NCBI GenBank assembly: GCA_017431685.1
Contig: JAFRKO010000018.1
Span: 1 to 55,667 of the forward strand
Length of the DNA stretch: 55,667 nucleotides
From: Mogibacterium sp.
Lineage (GTDB): Bacteria > Bacillota > Clostridia > Peptostreptococcales > Anaerovoracaceae
Reading direction: 5' to 3'
The position numbers and the translations under genes were made by a program. Under the pieces are notes generated by a model, which was not told the DNA's origin, did not search any database, and saw only the letters and a list, made by a program, of their open reading frames with translations. This document shows, piece by piece, positions 42,949 to 51,716 of the stretch (position 1 is its first letter; each line of letters starts with the position of its first letter).

Positions 42949-43563
42949 TTATAAATTGTAAAGTTTTAATATCGCTCTCATGTGGTTCTGCGCTGCCTGC
43001 GGGTCTTGCACATAGCTGCGCAGGGTCTCACTTACATCATACAGAGTGCTTACTGTGTGCATGATCTCGCGCTGGAAGAGCATGGTGCTGAAGTCCTCCA
43101 GCGACTCGCCTATCATCTTTGCAAATTCCTCGTTCTCCTTGTTCCCGTCAAAATCGAATCTGTGGCACGCTTTGGTGAACGAGTCTGCAAATTCAAGATA
43201 TTCTGCCAGCATGACCAGCAGCATATTCTCAGCGAACTCATTATCGGAAGATGCTATGCCAAGCGGGATCGCGTCCAATACCTTTTCCATAAGATCCCTT
43301 ACCTGAAGCAGTCTCCTGTCAGTAATCTCAGTATTGTACTCATCGGTCTCGCCCCTGAGATACTCAGGAGTAACATGCAGCGCATTGGCCAGCCCTTCGA
43401 CAACCAGACGCTTGGTATTGTCAATAGTTCCCTTCTCATATCTCATGATCGTGGACTTGTTTACATCCAGCTTCTCTGCCAAATAGTCCATTGTGAGCCC
43501 GAGCTCCTTGCGCCTTGCCTTTGCACGGCTTCCGATTGTTTTGCGAAGTTCTATATCGTTCAT
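42949..43563 (-). CDS. XRE-family repressor of IME2
   Basis: About 204 residues from ATG 43563 (AGAGGGG upstream). An N-terminal helix-turn-helix (KELGLTMDYLAEKLDVNKSTIMRYEKG, about 16-42) is followed by a long helical C-terminal region with no LexA-like protease motif. It is divergent from the excisionase gene, with palindromes between them, so it likely represses both itself and the excision/transfer genes. Confidence 0.85.
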   Translation of the reverse strand: MNDIELRKTIGSRAKARRKELGLTMDYLAEKLDVNKSTIMRYEKGTIDNTKRLVVEGLANALHVTPEYLRGETDEYNTEITDRRLLQVRDLMEKVLDAIPLGIASSDNEFAENMLLVMLAEYLEFADSFTKACHRFDFDGNKENEEFAKMIGESLEDFSTMLFQREIMHTVSTLYDVSETLRSYVQDPQAAQNHMRAILKLYNL

Positions 43564-43640
43564 TTTATAGCACCCCTCTTTTTGATCATCCCTGCGATAG
43601 TTTCGCCGGGCTTTTTCATTTTGGATCATTTTTCACACTC

Positions 43641-43764
43641 AATATAACATTTTTGCAAAATATATGCAATATGCAATTTATCATATTCTGTCTTTGTTGC
43701 TTATTGCTTGACAAATATTTCAAATGTGCTATTATAGCAATGGATAAAAGTTGCATATCGCAAC
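43641..43764. promoter_or_regulatory. Divergent promoters and operators between the XRE gene and xis
   Basis: Plus strand: TTGACA (43708-43713), 16 bp, TATTAT (43730-43735). Minus strand: TTGCAT (43669-43664), 17 bp, TATATT (43646-43641). Operators: tandem ATGCAAT at 43664-43670 and 43671-43677, on the minus-strand -35 box, and the palindrome GTTGCATATCGCAAC (43750-43764) just after the plus-strand start. All share a TTGCAT core, in line with one repressor. Confidence 0.65.
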
Positions 43765-43803
43765 ATCCAAGAAAGAGCATCAATTGCAGAAAGGAGGTAA
43801 CGT

Positions 43804-44025
43804 ATGACGGAAAAGATCGCACTGACGGTTGAAGAAGCAGCTGACTTCACCGGTATAGGCAGAAATACACTCAGGCAGCTCATACGCTGTGACATGATGC
43901 CTACGCTGAAAATCGGACGCAAGGTCCTTATAAGGACAGAAGACCTGGACAGATTCCTCGAGCTCAACCGTGGCATCAATCTGAGGAATCAGGCGGAAGT
44001 ACATCCGCTTAGGCAGACAAATTAA
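43804..44025 (+). CDS. xis: Excisionase-family DNA-binding protein
   Basis: 73 residues with the standard winged-helix of excisionases: LTVEEAADFTGIGRNTLRQLI, then LKIGRKVLIRTEDLDRFLE. AGGAGG precedes the ATG. It is the first rightward gene after the operator region and should set the direction of the IME2 integrase. The similar proteins Xis of Tn916-type elements are the closest known kind. Confidence 0.86.
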   Translation: MTEKIALTVEEAADFTGIGRNTLRQLIRCDMMPTLKIGRKVLIRTEDLDRFLELNRGINLRNQAEVHPLRQTN

Positions 44026-44155
44026 AAGCGGTCCAACACATGAACCGCTGATGTAACGGAATATCCGGCCGGAGCCCCGATATACCTCTAAGCAATACAA
44101 GTATATCACAAGGCTCCTCCGGATGAACAAGGAATTTTTCAGAAGGAGACATTTT

Positions 44156-45073
44156 ATGACAGAACTAAAAGGAACTAAGATCATCGCCATAGATCATGGC
44201 TATGGCAACATCAAGACAGCAAATACCGTGACACCAACAGCTATCACAGCATACGACAGCCCGCCGGTCTTTACCGGAAACATTCTGGAATACGAAGGCA
44301 GATGGTACAGGATCGGCGAAGGCCATAAGGAATTCACACCTGACAAGGCGATCGATGAAGATTATTACCTTCTGACCCTGATGGCCATCGCCAGAGAGCT
44401 CAATCAGGAGCATATCACGGAAGCCGATGTGCATATCGCATGCGGCCTGCCGCTCAGATGGGTCAGTACCCAGAGGGAGACCTTCAGAGAATATATGCTC
44501 AAAAAGAAAAGTGTCAGGTTCAAATTCAACGGCACCGAATACCGCATCAGGATCACAGGCTGTACGGTCTTCCCGCAGGGTTACCCTGCGATAGTCAGGA
44601 ATATCGATCAGTACCGCGGGGTTCATATGCTGGCGGATATCGGTAACGGCACGATGAACATCATGTATATCGTCGACAAGAAGCCTCAGGAAGGTCGCTG
44701 CTGGACAGAGAAGCTTGGCGTCAACCAGTGCATGATCAGGGCACGTAATGCAGTGATGGACAAATATGCAGTGAGTATCGACGAATCCATAGTCGAAAGG
44801 ATTCTCAGGTTTGGCACAGCTGACATCAGTGAGAAGTTCACTGATGTCATACGCAGCGTTGCGGAAGAATATGTAGAAAACATATTCGCTGCACTTCGCA
44901 AATACGAGTATGACCCGGATCTTGTCAGTCTTCACATAGTCGGAGGCGGAGCATGCCTCGTGCAGAACTTCGGCAAATATGATCCGGACAGGGTCGAGAT
45001 CAACGACGACATATGCGCAACGGCAAAGGGCTATGAGTATCTGGCCTATCAGATGCTCAGAAGGGGGAGATGA
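44156..45073 (+). CDS. parM: ParM/StbA-like actin-type partition protein
   Basis: 305 residues from ATG 44156 (AAGGAG ten bases upstream). Actin-fold phosphate motifs are visible: AIDHGYGNIKTAN (phosphate 1, about 10-22), LADIGNGTMNIMYI (phosphate 2, about 161-174) and HIVGGGACLV (adenosine, about 262-271). ParM filaments push plasmid copies apart. Its presence on an integrated element suggests active segregation of an excised circular form, or a role in retention. The next gene overlaps its stop (ATGA), a usual parMR layout. Confidence 0.85.
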   Translation: MTELKGTKIIAIDHGYGNIKTANTVTPTAITAYDSPPVFTGNILEYEGRWYRIGEGHKEFTPDKAIDEDYYLLTLMAIARELNQEHITEADVHIACGLPLRWVSTQRETFREYMLKKKSVRFKFNGTEYRIRITGCTVFPQGYPAIVRNIDQYRGVHMLADIGNGTMNIMYIVDKKPQEGRCWTEKLGVNQCMIRARNAVMDKYAVSIDESIVERILRFGTADISEKFTDVIRSVAEEYVENIFAALRKYEYDPDLVSLHIVGGGACLVQNFGKYDPDRVEINDDICATAKGYEYLAYQMLRRGR

Positions 45074-45483
45074 TGGAAGAAAACACAAGAAAGCTCCCCG
45101 TACGCTTCAATCTGGATAAACCGGATCAGCGTAGAGCCTGGGAGTATCTGCAGACTATGGACAGGGATATATTCACTTCCTGGAACCATGTGATCCATCT
45201 CGCTCTGCTGGACTACTTTGACCGTTATTACAAGGTTCAGGAAGACCCGTATCTAGAGACACGCGAGCGTGAAGAAAGATTCATACAGCAGATAGTAGAT
45301 GGTGTCTGTGAATCACTGAAGCAGACATTGCCGCTGTTTCTGGCAGGCTGCATGACAGGCTTATCCGCCATACAGCCTGCATGCGCTTCTGCACCCCAGC
45401 CATTGCAGGTTGAAACTCCTCCGTCTGAGGAGGTGGCTAAGGCTGATCCTGAAAGTATTGACTGGGGATTTCTCGGATCGTGA
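45070..45483 (+). CDS. ParR-like partner protein
   Basis: 137 residues, starting in an ATGATGG overlap with parM. The N-terminal half (VRFNLDKPDQRRAWEYLQTMDRD, then WNHVIHLALLDYF) has the length and helical look of ribbon-helix-helix adaptors such as ParR. The C-terminal half is Ala/Pro/Glu-rich with a short hydrophobic patch (LPLFLAGCMTGLSAI). By position it is the DNA adaptor that links ParM to a centromere site; the following 460 bp of repeats may contain that site. Sequence similarity to ParR is weak. Confidence 0.6.
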   Translation: MMEENTRKLPVRFNLDKPDQRRAWEYLQTMDRDIFTSWNHVIHLALLDYFDRYYKVQEDPYLETREREERFIQQIVDGVCESLKQTLPLFLAGCMTGLSAIQPACASAPQPLQVETPPSEEVAKADPESIDWGFLGS

Positions 45484-45943
45484 TATTCCCTGCCTGTGAT
45501 TAGCATGGCTTATGAATGCAAAGGCCGGTACCAAATCATGGCTTATCTGATGCCGGCCAGATATCAGAAAACGGCGCAATATATATCAAAGGTTGCGCAG
45601 ATCAGTGATTAGGCGGCAGATGGTATCACAAAAGATGAAAAGTCATACCACCTAAGTGTCAACAGCAGAAAAGATCGCTGTCAGGCCTGCAGAAGAACCA
45701 CTAATACACCAAAGCACCGCCTGACACGGTGCGCTAAACAGAAAATGCATTCAGCCGGGCAGCAACTGCATCTGAAATCAAATGAAGAAAACTGCCGTAT
45801 GGGGGTCTGCTGAGTTGGAACAAGCACTGCATTCCTGCTCCTACTGACCGGAATGCGAACCTGGTGGCAGCCCCCAGACCCCCGGCTGAAGCCGATCAAA
45901 CAAAATATTACACGAGTTATGCCTAGGAAAGGAGACAAAAATA
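45484..45943. other. Non-coding region with oriT-like and parC-like structure
   Basis: No gene is visible. Stem-loops: GGCCGG/CCGGCC (about 45522-45558), TGTCAGGC/GCCTGACA (about 45678-45725), and a large one with GGGGGTCTG (45801-45809) and CAGACCCCC (45875-45883) enclosing GCATTC/GAATGC (45829-45834, 45851-45856). The large one lies directly upstream of mobC and the relaxase, the usual place of oriT. The left part may be the partition site for the ParM/ParR pair. Confidence 0.55.
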
Positions 45944-46270
45944 ATGATGCGAAGAGATATAAAAAAGAGTTTCTGGGTAAACAGCGAAGAAGACCGCGAT
46001 ATAAAAGCAAAGTCGCAGGCAGCCGGTCTGACCGAGGCTGAATTCCTCAGACAGAGAGTCAAGGGGTATCACCCGGTCGTAACGCCAGATGAGGTCTTCT
46101 GGCAGGCCATGGAGAGCATCCGCGAATTCGCCGACAAGATCGATGAAGTCGCGATGAACGCCGACAACAAAGCGGATATGATCGCGATCATGGCGGAAGC
46201 CATGAGATGGAGAGCTTTCCAGAATGGTATCGAACAGGAGATCCTCATACCGAAGAGAGGTGATCGTTGA
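45944..46270 (+). CDS. mobC: MobC-type relaxosome accessory protein
   Basis: 108 residues. Begins with a ribbon-helix-helix-like segment (IKKSFWVNSEEDRDIKAKSQ) followed by AAGLTEAEFLRQRVKGY, the pattern of MobC proteins that bind oriT and help the relaxase to melt it. Its stop codon overlaps the relaxase start by one base, showing coupling. AAAGGAGAC precedes the ATG. Confidence 0.82.
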   Translation: MMRRDIKKSFWVNSEEDRDIKAKSQAAGLTEAEFLRQRVKGYHPVVTPDEVFWQAMESIREFADKIDEVAMNADNKADMIAIMAEAMRWRAFQNGIEQEILIPKRGDR

Positions 46271-47610
46271 TGGCAGTAACAAAAATCTGGAATATACGGG
46301 GCCGGGCGGAAAGTCCGCTTGAGTATATCACGAACCCTGAGAAGACTCTGCGTGAGTTCACGGAATCTGAAAAGCAGGCTCTCGCTGATGTGATTGCCTA
46401 TGCGGCAGACGAAGACAAAACAGAGCAGTTCTTCTACACGACCGGTATCAACTGCAGCGTGGAGTTCGCCCGCGACCAGTTCAATGCCACCAAGATAAGG
46501 TTCGGCAAGACCGGCGGCAATGTTGCATATCACGCTTACCAGAGCTTCCGCGAAGGAGAGGTTACTCCTGATGAAGCTCACGCTATAGGTGTACAGCTTG
46601 CCAGAGAACTATGGGGCGACCGCTTTCAGATAGTGGTCGCCACCCATGTTAATACCAAGTGTACTCACAATCATATAGTCATCAATTCAGTTTCATTCAA
46701 AGACGGACTGAAATTCCATGACTGCAAAGACACTTACAGACAGCTTAAGGAGGCATCCGACCGGATATGTCTCGAACGCGGTCTGTCTATCGTTGAAAAC
46801 CCCAAAGGCAAAGGCGTGAACCAGTATGTCTATAAAATGGAAAAAGCCGGAATGCCTACGAGGTACAACATAGCACGTCAGGCGATAGACGAAGCAGTTT
46901 CTCTCAGTCTGAACATAGAAGAATTCAAATATGAGCTCAGAAAGCGTGGGTACAGCTACCGTTTTGATCCGCAGAGGAAGTACTGGACGATCACTCCGCC
47001 CGGCGGCAGGAAGCCTATCCGCATACATAAGCTCGGGGACGATTACTCAAGAGAGAGTATAGAGCGGAGGATCTATGACAATGATCCTTCTGTAAGGACG
47101 GAGAGACTGCGTCAGCAATACCGCCAGCCAAACAATTATAATCTCCGCCGGCGTATCGACCGCATTATGGGGCGCAGCGGTCTGGAAAAGCTTTACCTCA
47201 GGTACTGCTACGAGCTCGGCTACCTGCCGAAGTATCAGCAGAACCCGACAAAGCTTCATATTCTGCTGAAGGAAGACCTTCTGAAATGCGATCAGTACTC
47301 AGAACAGGCCAAGCTCCTGTCCAGATACCACGTGGACACCGAAAAGGATCTCACGGATCTTATGGAGAATATTGAGGGCAGGATAAAGGTTCTAAGCCTT
47401 GACAGGGATGAGCTCAGACGAACAATGCGCCGTGTGCTGCCGGAAAGCGAGATAAGCGATGCGAAAGGCAGGATCAAATATCTCACCGCAGAGATCAGAG
47501 AGCTCCGCCACGAACTGAAGGTCTGCGGAGACATACAACATCGCTCCGGACATATAAGAGAGAATCTTGCGGTCATTGACAGAGACAGGATGCGCGAAAG
47601 AACGCGCTGA
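46270..47610 (+). CDS. MOBP-type relaxase of IME2
   Basis: 446 residues. The relaxase/mobilization nuclease domain covers about 1-200: WNIRG near the start, a Tyr-containing AYHAYQSF (about 90), and the metal-binding HVNTKCTHNHIVINS (about 122-136). The second half is basic and helical with coiled-coil segments. It nicks oriT and pilots the strand during mobilization. It belongs with mobC upstream. It is a different relaxase class from that of IME1. Confidence 0.92.
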   Translation: MAVTKIWNIRGRAESPLEYITNPEKTLREFTESEKQALADVIAYAADEDKTEQFFYTTGINCSVEFARDQFNATKIRFGKTGGNVAYHAYQSFREGEVTPDEAHAIGVQLARELWGDRFQIVVATHVNTKCTHNHIVINSVSFKDGLKFHDCKDTYRQLKEASDRICLERGLSIVENPKGKGVNQYVYKMEKAGMPTRYNIARQAIDEAVSLSLNIEEFKYELRKRGYSYRFDPQRKYWTITPPGGRKPIRIHKLGDDYSRESIERRIYDNDPSVRTERLRQQYRQPNNYNLRRRIDRIMGRSGLEKLYLRYCYELGYLPKYQQNPTKLHILLKEDLLKCDQYSEQAKLLSRYHVDTEKDLTDLMENIEGRIKVLSLDRDELRRTMRRVLPESEISDAKGRIKYLTAEIRELRHELKVCGDIQHRSGHIRENLAVIDRDRMRERTR

Positions 47611-47652
47611 AAGCCATTATCACATTAGAAAACTCATAATCAGGAGGTTCAC

Positions 47653-47730
47653 ATGAACAGAGAAACAGAAAACACAACTAAGAACGGCTTATTCAGATAC
47701 AGATCTATAAACCACAGGAGGCTTGAATGA
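47653..47730 (+). CDS. 25-residue leader peptide gene upstream of the VirE-like gene
   Basis: ATG 47653 has CAGGAGG just before it, and the frame ends in TGA at 47728-47730, overlapping the next start codon as ATGA. The peptide is MNRETENTTKNGLFRYRSIN plus five residues and is basic. The VirE-like gene also has an AGGAGG inside this frame. Such tight coupling hints at a small translated leader, but conservation is unknown. Confidence 0.5.
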   Translation: MNRETENTTKNGLFRYRSINHRRLE

Positions 47731-49151
47731 CAGAAATAACAACAGATACTATAAATAATGATGACAATTCAGATGTGAGCCTGGGAGAATCACTTGCAGG
47801 ATCTGGTGACTGGACCGATCAGCTCACTCTGAACAAAAATGGCAGAGCATGCAATACTCTCTGCAACATGCGGCTGATCCTTGAAAATGACGAGGATTTC
47901 AAGGGCATCGTATTCAACCAGCTCGCTGACGATCTTGAGATCAGAGACAGTGTTCCGTGGAATCATACTTCAAAGTACTGGCGCGATGTGGATGATGCGC
48001 AGCTCATGTGCCTCGTTGATGAACGCTACGGCAGCTTCACACAGAACAACTACCGCACAGCGCTATCGAAGGTCACAGACGACAGGTCATACCACCCTGT
48101 AAAGGATTACTTTGCATCGCTTCCTGAATGGGACAATGTGCCAAGGGTCGATACTTTGCTCATTGATTACTTCGGAGCTAACGACACTCCTTATGTCAGA
48201 GCGGTAACAAGAAAAATGCTATGTGCTGCTGTCAGCAGGATATATAAGCCCGGGATCAAGTTTGACCACATACTGGTTCTCAACGGTCCTCAGGGCATCG
48301 GCAAGTCCACTTTCATATCTAAGCTCGGGATGGAATGGTATTCTGACAGCCTCAATATTTCCGACATGAATGATAAGACGGCAGCAGAAAAACTTCAGGG
48401 TTACTGGATACACGAGATCGGCGAGCTTGCCGGCATAAGAAAGGCTGACATAGACAAGGTCAAGGCATTTATCTCACGCCAGGATGACAAGTACAGGGCT
48501 TCATACGGTCGCAGGGTCAACCCTCATCCAAGGCAGTGCGTGTTCTTCGGAACTACGAATGCGGAAAACGGCTTCCTGAGAGACATAACAGGCAACCGCA
48601 GATTCTGGGCAGTCAGGACTCCCGGCACAGGCACCTTAAAGCCGTGGGATCTCACGCAGGATGACGTCGATCAGATATGGGCTGAAGCACTTTACCTTAC
48701 CGGTCAGGGTGAAACACTGTTCCTCTCACGCGAGTTGGAAGAGTCAGCCAGGGTCGAGCAGGCTGCCGCCATGGAACATGACGACAGAGAAGGTCTTGTT
48801 ACAGACTATCTCGACCTTCCGCTGCCCGTAAACTGGAGCGATCTGTCTCTTTACGACAGGCAGGATTATGTTCAGAGTCAGGGACTGCTTTATAGCGGCG
48901 GGGACATCAGGAGAAGAGATTACGTATCGAACATAGAGATCTGGTGCGAATGCTTTGGCAAGGATAAGGCTGATTTCCAGCATAAGAACAGCTTTGAGAT
49001 CAGTGCCATAATGGCGCGTATAGACGGATGGGAGAAGACCGGCAAAACTATTTGGCTTCCGATCTACGGAAAGCAGCGAGTCTACAGGCGGAAAAGCGAG
49101 ACTGGTCCACTGGAACAAACTACGGAACGATTTTTGGAACAAACGGCATAA
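47727..49151 (+). CDS. VirE-type (virulence-associated E) primase-helicase-like ATPase
   Basis: 474 residues. The P-loop ATPase of the VirE family has Walker A NGPQGIGKST (about 189-198), HEIGELAG as the Walker B/sensor segment, and GTTNAENGFLRD...GNRRFW typical of phage and island replication proteins. The N-terminal 150 residues carry the family region DQLTLNKNGRACNTLCN. It likely starts replication of excised IME2. TGGAACAAAC is repeated twice within the last codons, and CGGAACGA lies between, which may serve as binding sites. Confidence 0.88.
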   Translation: MTEITTDTINNDDNSDVSLGESLAGSGDWTDQLTLNKNGRACNTLCNMRLILENDEDFKGIVFNQLADDLEIRDSVPWNHTSKYWRDVDDAQLMCLVDERYGSFTQNNYRTALSKVTDDRSYHPVKDYFASLPEWDNVPRVDTLLIDYFGANDTPYVRAVTRKMLCAAVSRIYKPGIKFDHILVLNGPQGIGKSTFISKLGMEWYSDSLNISDMNDKTAAEKLQGYWIHEIGELAGIRKADIDKVKAFISRQDDKYRASYGRRVNPHPRQCVFFGTTNAENGFLRDITGNRRFWAVRTPGTGTLKPWDLTQDDVDQIWAEALYLTGQGETLFLSRELEESARVEQAAAMEHDDREGLVTDYLDLPLPVNWSDLSLYDRQDYVQSQGLLYSGGDIRRRDYVSNIEIWCECFGKDKADFQHKNSFEISAIMARIDGWEKTGKTIWLPIYGKQRVYRRKSETGPLEQTTERFLEQTA

Positions 49152-49540
49152 AGTAAACCCTTAATGAAAAAACACCCGGAACAGTCTGAAAACACTCTAT
49201 AACAGAGATTTTTTCACGGACTGTTCCGGGCTTTGTTTCAGAGATTGTTCCATCTCAACACGCTAAAAGCACAGTGCAAAAACACAAGTGGGAACCTCTC
49301 TGTTCTCTCAAATAGTTCTCTTACGCTTGATTGACTCAAAGGCGCAATCTCACGAGAGCGCCCTTCTCTCCCACAAAAGCATCCCCATACATAATTTGAA
49401 TTTGAATATTTCAATCAGTATCAAAGAATCGCATTTTAAGAGTCCCGTTAACGAGAGGGAGCCGCAGATAAGCACTGTTATCTGCGGCTTTATGAAATGT
49501 ATAGCTATCTGTTCCGCTGGGAAGCGGATCAGAACGCTAT
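49152..49540. other. Non-coding region right of the VirE gene
   Basis: CCCGGAACAGTC (49175-49186) and GACTGTTCCGGG (49219-49230) form a perfect 12-bp stem around a 32-nt loop that ends in TTTTTT. A second hairpin GCCGCAGATAA/TTATCTGCGGC (49461-49471, 49478-49488), followed by TTTATG on the plus strand, separates this area from the efflux-type operon. The repeated GGAAC words continue from the VirE gene end. No gene and no att copy is seen. Confidence 0.6.
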
Positions 49541-51703
49541 TCAATTGTTTGCTGCAATCTTACCTGTTTTGACGATGATCCTGCTCTCGCCATCCATATT
49601 GTCTGCTATTCCGCCGATCAGCGAATCTCTGCCGGATACATCCGCAAGAGCGCTGAATCGATCAAACAGATCTTTTACCCCGGCTTCATCGAGAGATGCT
49701 ATCAGTTTTCTGACACCTTCCCTGTCGAAAGTATCCATGCCATCATAGAGCTTGCTTGCGCCTTCATACAGATTGGACGCACCATCTGACAGCTGAGCGG
49801 CTCCATCGCTTAGTTCAGATGCTCCCTTTGATAGCTTATTTGCTCCATCAGATGCCTGATCTACTGCCGATGTGTATGCAAGGACCCCCAGATAAAATGC
49901 GTTATACTTATCTAGTGATGTCTTCAAAGCGATAACAGCTTTAGCCCCTTCTTCTGCTTCAGCAAGCTTGTTTTGTACCTCCTCAGATTCCATGGCTTCA
50001 TTTATGAGTTCCTGTATCTTTGCTTCGGTCCCGTTAGCTATCTGCTGGCTGATCTCATCGCTCGCCATTGTTTGTTCAATGAGCTGACTGATCTTGGACC
50101 TAACTTCTTCACTGCTCATCTTCTCTTTTACCAGCACTTCGATCTGAGCCTTTATTTCATCGCTGGCCATTTTTGCAGTGGTCTGCTGTTTTATTGTCTC
50201 TTCAATTTGATTCCTGATTTCCTCAGAGATCTGTCCGGCAGAAGCTGCAGCTTCATAGTCTTCAACACTCATATTTACAGCCTGTTTTATTACAGCTTCT
50301 TTTACTGCAGCCTCTACACTTACCTTTACGCCAGCTGTTACCTGATCCTTGACATTATCCTCAACGCCGGCGGTAACATTAGTCGTTACGATCTCTTTAA
50401 CAGCTGCAGTGACTCCGGTCTCAATTGTGTCTCTGTTCTTTTCGACTTCAGCAGTGACCTGTTTAAGCGCCTGTTCATACACTTTATCCTTGTCAAGCGA
50501 ATCGATCACCTGCCCGAGTTTATCCTTGTAATTTCCTATTGTCAGGCTGCCCACACTAAGGCCGGTCGCTTCGATCTGAGTCTGCGCTGTGGAGAGCAGA
50601 GTATTGAACACCTCTCTGGCCCCACCGTTCAATTCTCCTGACTTATCGCTTATCTTATCAAGACCGCTCGCAAGCTGATCTGCTCCTGCTGCAGCAGACG
50701 CTGCTCCATCCGATATCTTGCCTGCGCCTTCCGCTAGTTCATATGCCCCGTCAGTCAGCTGGTCAGCACCTTTGACCAACTTGTCAGATGCGTCTCCGAG
50801 TTTTTCCATACCATCCTGGAGCTGCTCTATTTTTGATTCCAGTGAATCGCTGCCATCAAAGTCTATGTCCGAGAGCATACCTGTCATTGCAACTGTATAA
50901 GTGCTGTCTATCTCAAAGCGATCCGTATATGCCGAGATCATAACAGTTTCCGGGATCTCGAATTCAGTTGAGTGTATGTCCAGATTTTCTGCCAATCCCG
51001 GGAACGCAAGACCGAGGCAGATGCATTTATTCCCGTCGTCTATCACTTTCCCGTCGTTGACTTTGACATCTGTAAAGTGTTCATCGTCCAGAATGACACC
51101 GCTAGCCATAGTATAAGGTGTTTTGAATACATATCCGTTCGATGTTGCTTCTGTATTGATTGTATAGTCGAATCTGATCGTTACGTTTCCTGCCTTTCCA
51201 GCGATATCCCCGGCGCTGATGCTCTTACCGTCGAGATAATATCTTACCTTCACACTGACCGGAAGTTCCTTATCAATCGTACCTTTGTACTTGATATCGG
51301 ATCCGTCCGCCTCCCAGACCACACTGTTGCCGTCGCGTGTGAACGGCTTGTCATTTGATGTGTTTTCTATGTCATTCAGAGTTGAAACATCATTGATGCT
51401 TTTAGCTCCCGTACCGTTATGAAGCCACTCTGTGACCGAAGTATCCTGTATATTCCCATCCGCGTCCATGGCTACATAGATAACCTCCTCTTTGCTGAGC
51501 TCTCCGTCCTGACTATGTGACGCAAAGAGATCAGGATATTCTTTTTCGATTGCTTCCTGAGTTTCTGTAGTATCCTCAGCATTGCTCTCTGCTGCGCTGC
51601 TTCCTTTCTCGGCTATCCACAGCAGGGATCCGATAACTATTACTGCGGACAGCACCATTGCAATGATCTTATCCGTCCTTTCTTTTCTGATGTTCTTTTC
51701 CAT
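49541..51703 (-). CDS. YhgE/Pip-like heptad-repeat membrane-associated protein
   Basis: 720 residues. One N-terminal transmembrane helix (about 13-31), an extracytoplasmic beta-rich region (about 60-280), then long heptad-type coiled coil with Gly-Ala repeats (ADQLTDGAYELAEGAGKISDG and SKGASELSDGAAQLSDGAS) as in YhgE/Pip phage-infection-type proteins. Only the one N-terminal helix is obvious; the multi-helix C-terminal domain of full YhgE is absent. It starts 13 bp after the MMPL stop. It probably forms an extracellular stalk or tether that works with the MMPL transporter. Confidence 0.8.
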   Translation of the reverse strand: MEKNIRKERTDKIIAMVLSAVIVIGSLLWIAEKGSSAAESNAEDTTETQEAIEKEYPDLFASHSQDGELSKEEVIYVAMDADGNIQDTSVTEWLHNGTGAKSINDVSTLNDIENTSNDKPFTRDGNSVVWEADGSDIKYKGTIDKELPVSVKVRYYLDGKSISAGDIAGKAGNVTIRFDYTINTEATSNGYVFKTPYTMASGVILDDEHFTDVKVNDGKVIDDGNKCICLGLAFPGLAENLDIHSTEFEIPETVMISAYTDRFEIDSTYTVAMTGMLSDIDFDGSDSLESKIEQLQDGMEKLGDASDKLVKGADQLTDGAYELAEGAGKISDGAASAAAGADQLASGLDKISDKSGELNGGAREVFNTLLSTAQTQIEATGLSVGSLTIGNYKDKLGQVIDSLDKDKVYEQALKQVTAEVEKNRDTIETGVTAAVKEIVTTNVTAGVEDNVKDQVTAGVKVSVEAAVKEAVIKQAVNMSVEDYEAAASAGQISEEIRNQIEETIKQQTTAKMASDEIKAQIEVLVKEKMSSEEVRSKISQLIEQTMASDEISQQIANGTEAKIQELINEAMESEEVQNKLAEAEEGAKAVIALKTSLDKYNAFYLGVLAYTSAVDQASDGANKLSKGASELSDGAAQLSDGASNLYEGASKLYDGMDTFDREGVRKLIASLDEAGVKDLFDRFSALADVSGRDSLIGGIADNMDGESRIIVKTGKIAANN

Positions 51704-51716
51704 TTACACCCTCTCC

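Larger units (their letters stand above)
41387..49540. mobile_element. Integrative mobilizable element IME2 (right end not found)
   Basis: From the shared att core rightward: integrase, XRE repressor, excisionase, ParM-like protein and partner, oriT-like region, MobC, relaxase and VirE-type primase/helicase. No secretion genes. I searched for a further copy of the 37-bp att core to the end of the window and saw none, so the right limit given is only the last clearly element-type region. Confidence 0.7.

Noticed and set aside
44165..45088. 307-residue minus-strand frame opposite parM
   Set aside because: It is a shadow of parM in codon phase, with no domain and no start signal.
49288..49572. 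Small plus-strand frame in the gap after the VirE gene
   Set aside because: Low-complexity sequence with no ribosome binding site; it runs through the terminator hairpin and into the opposite gene.
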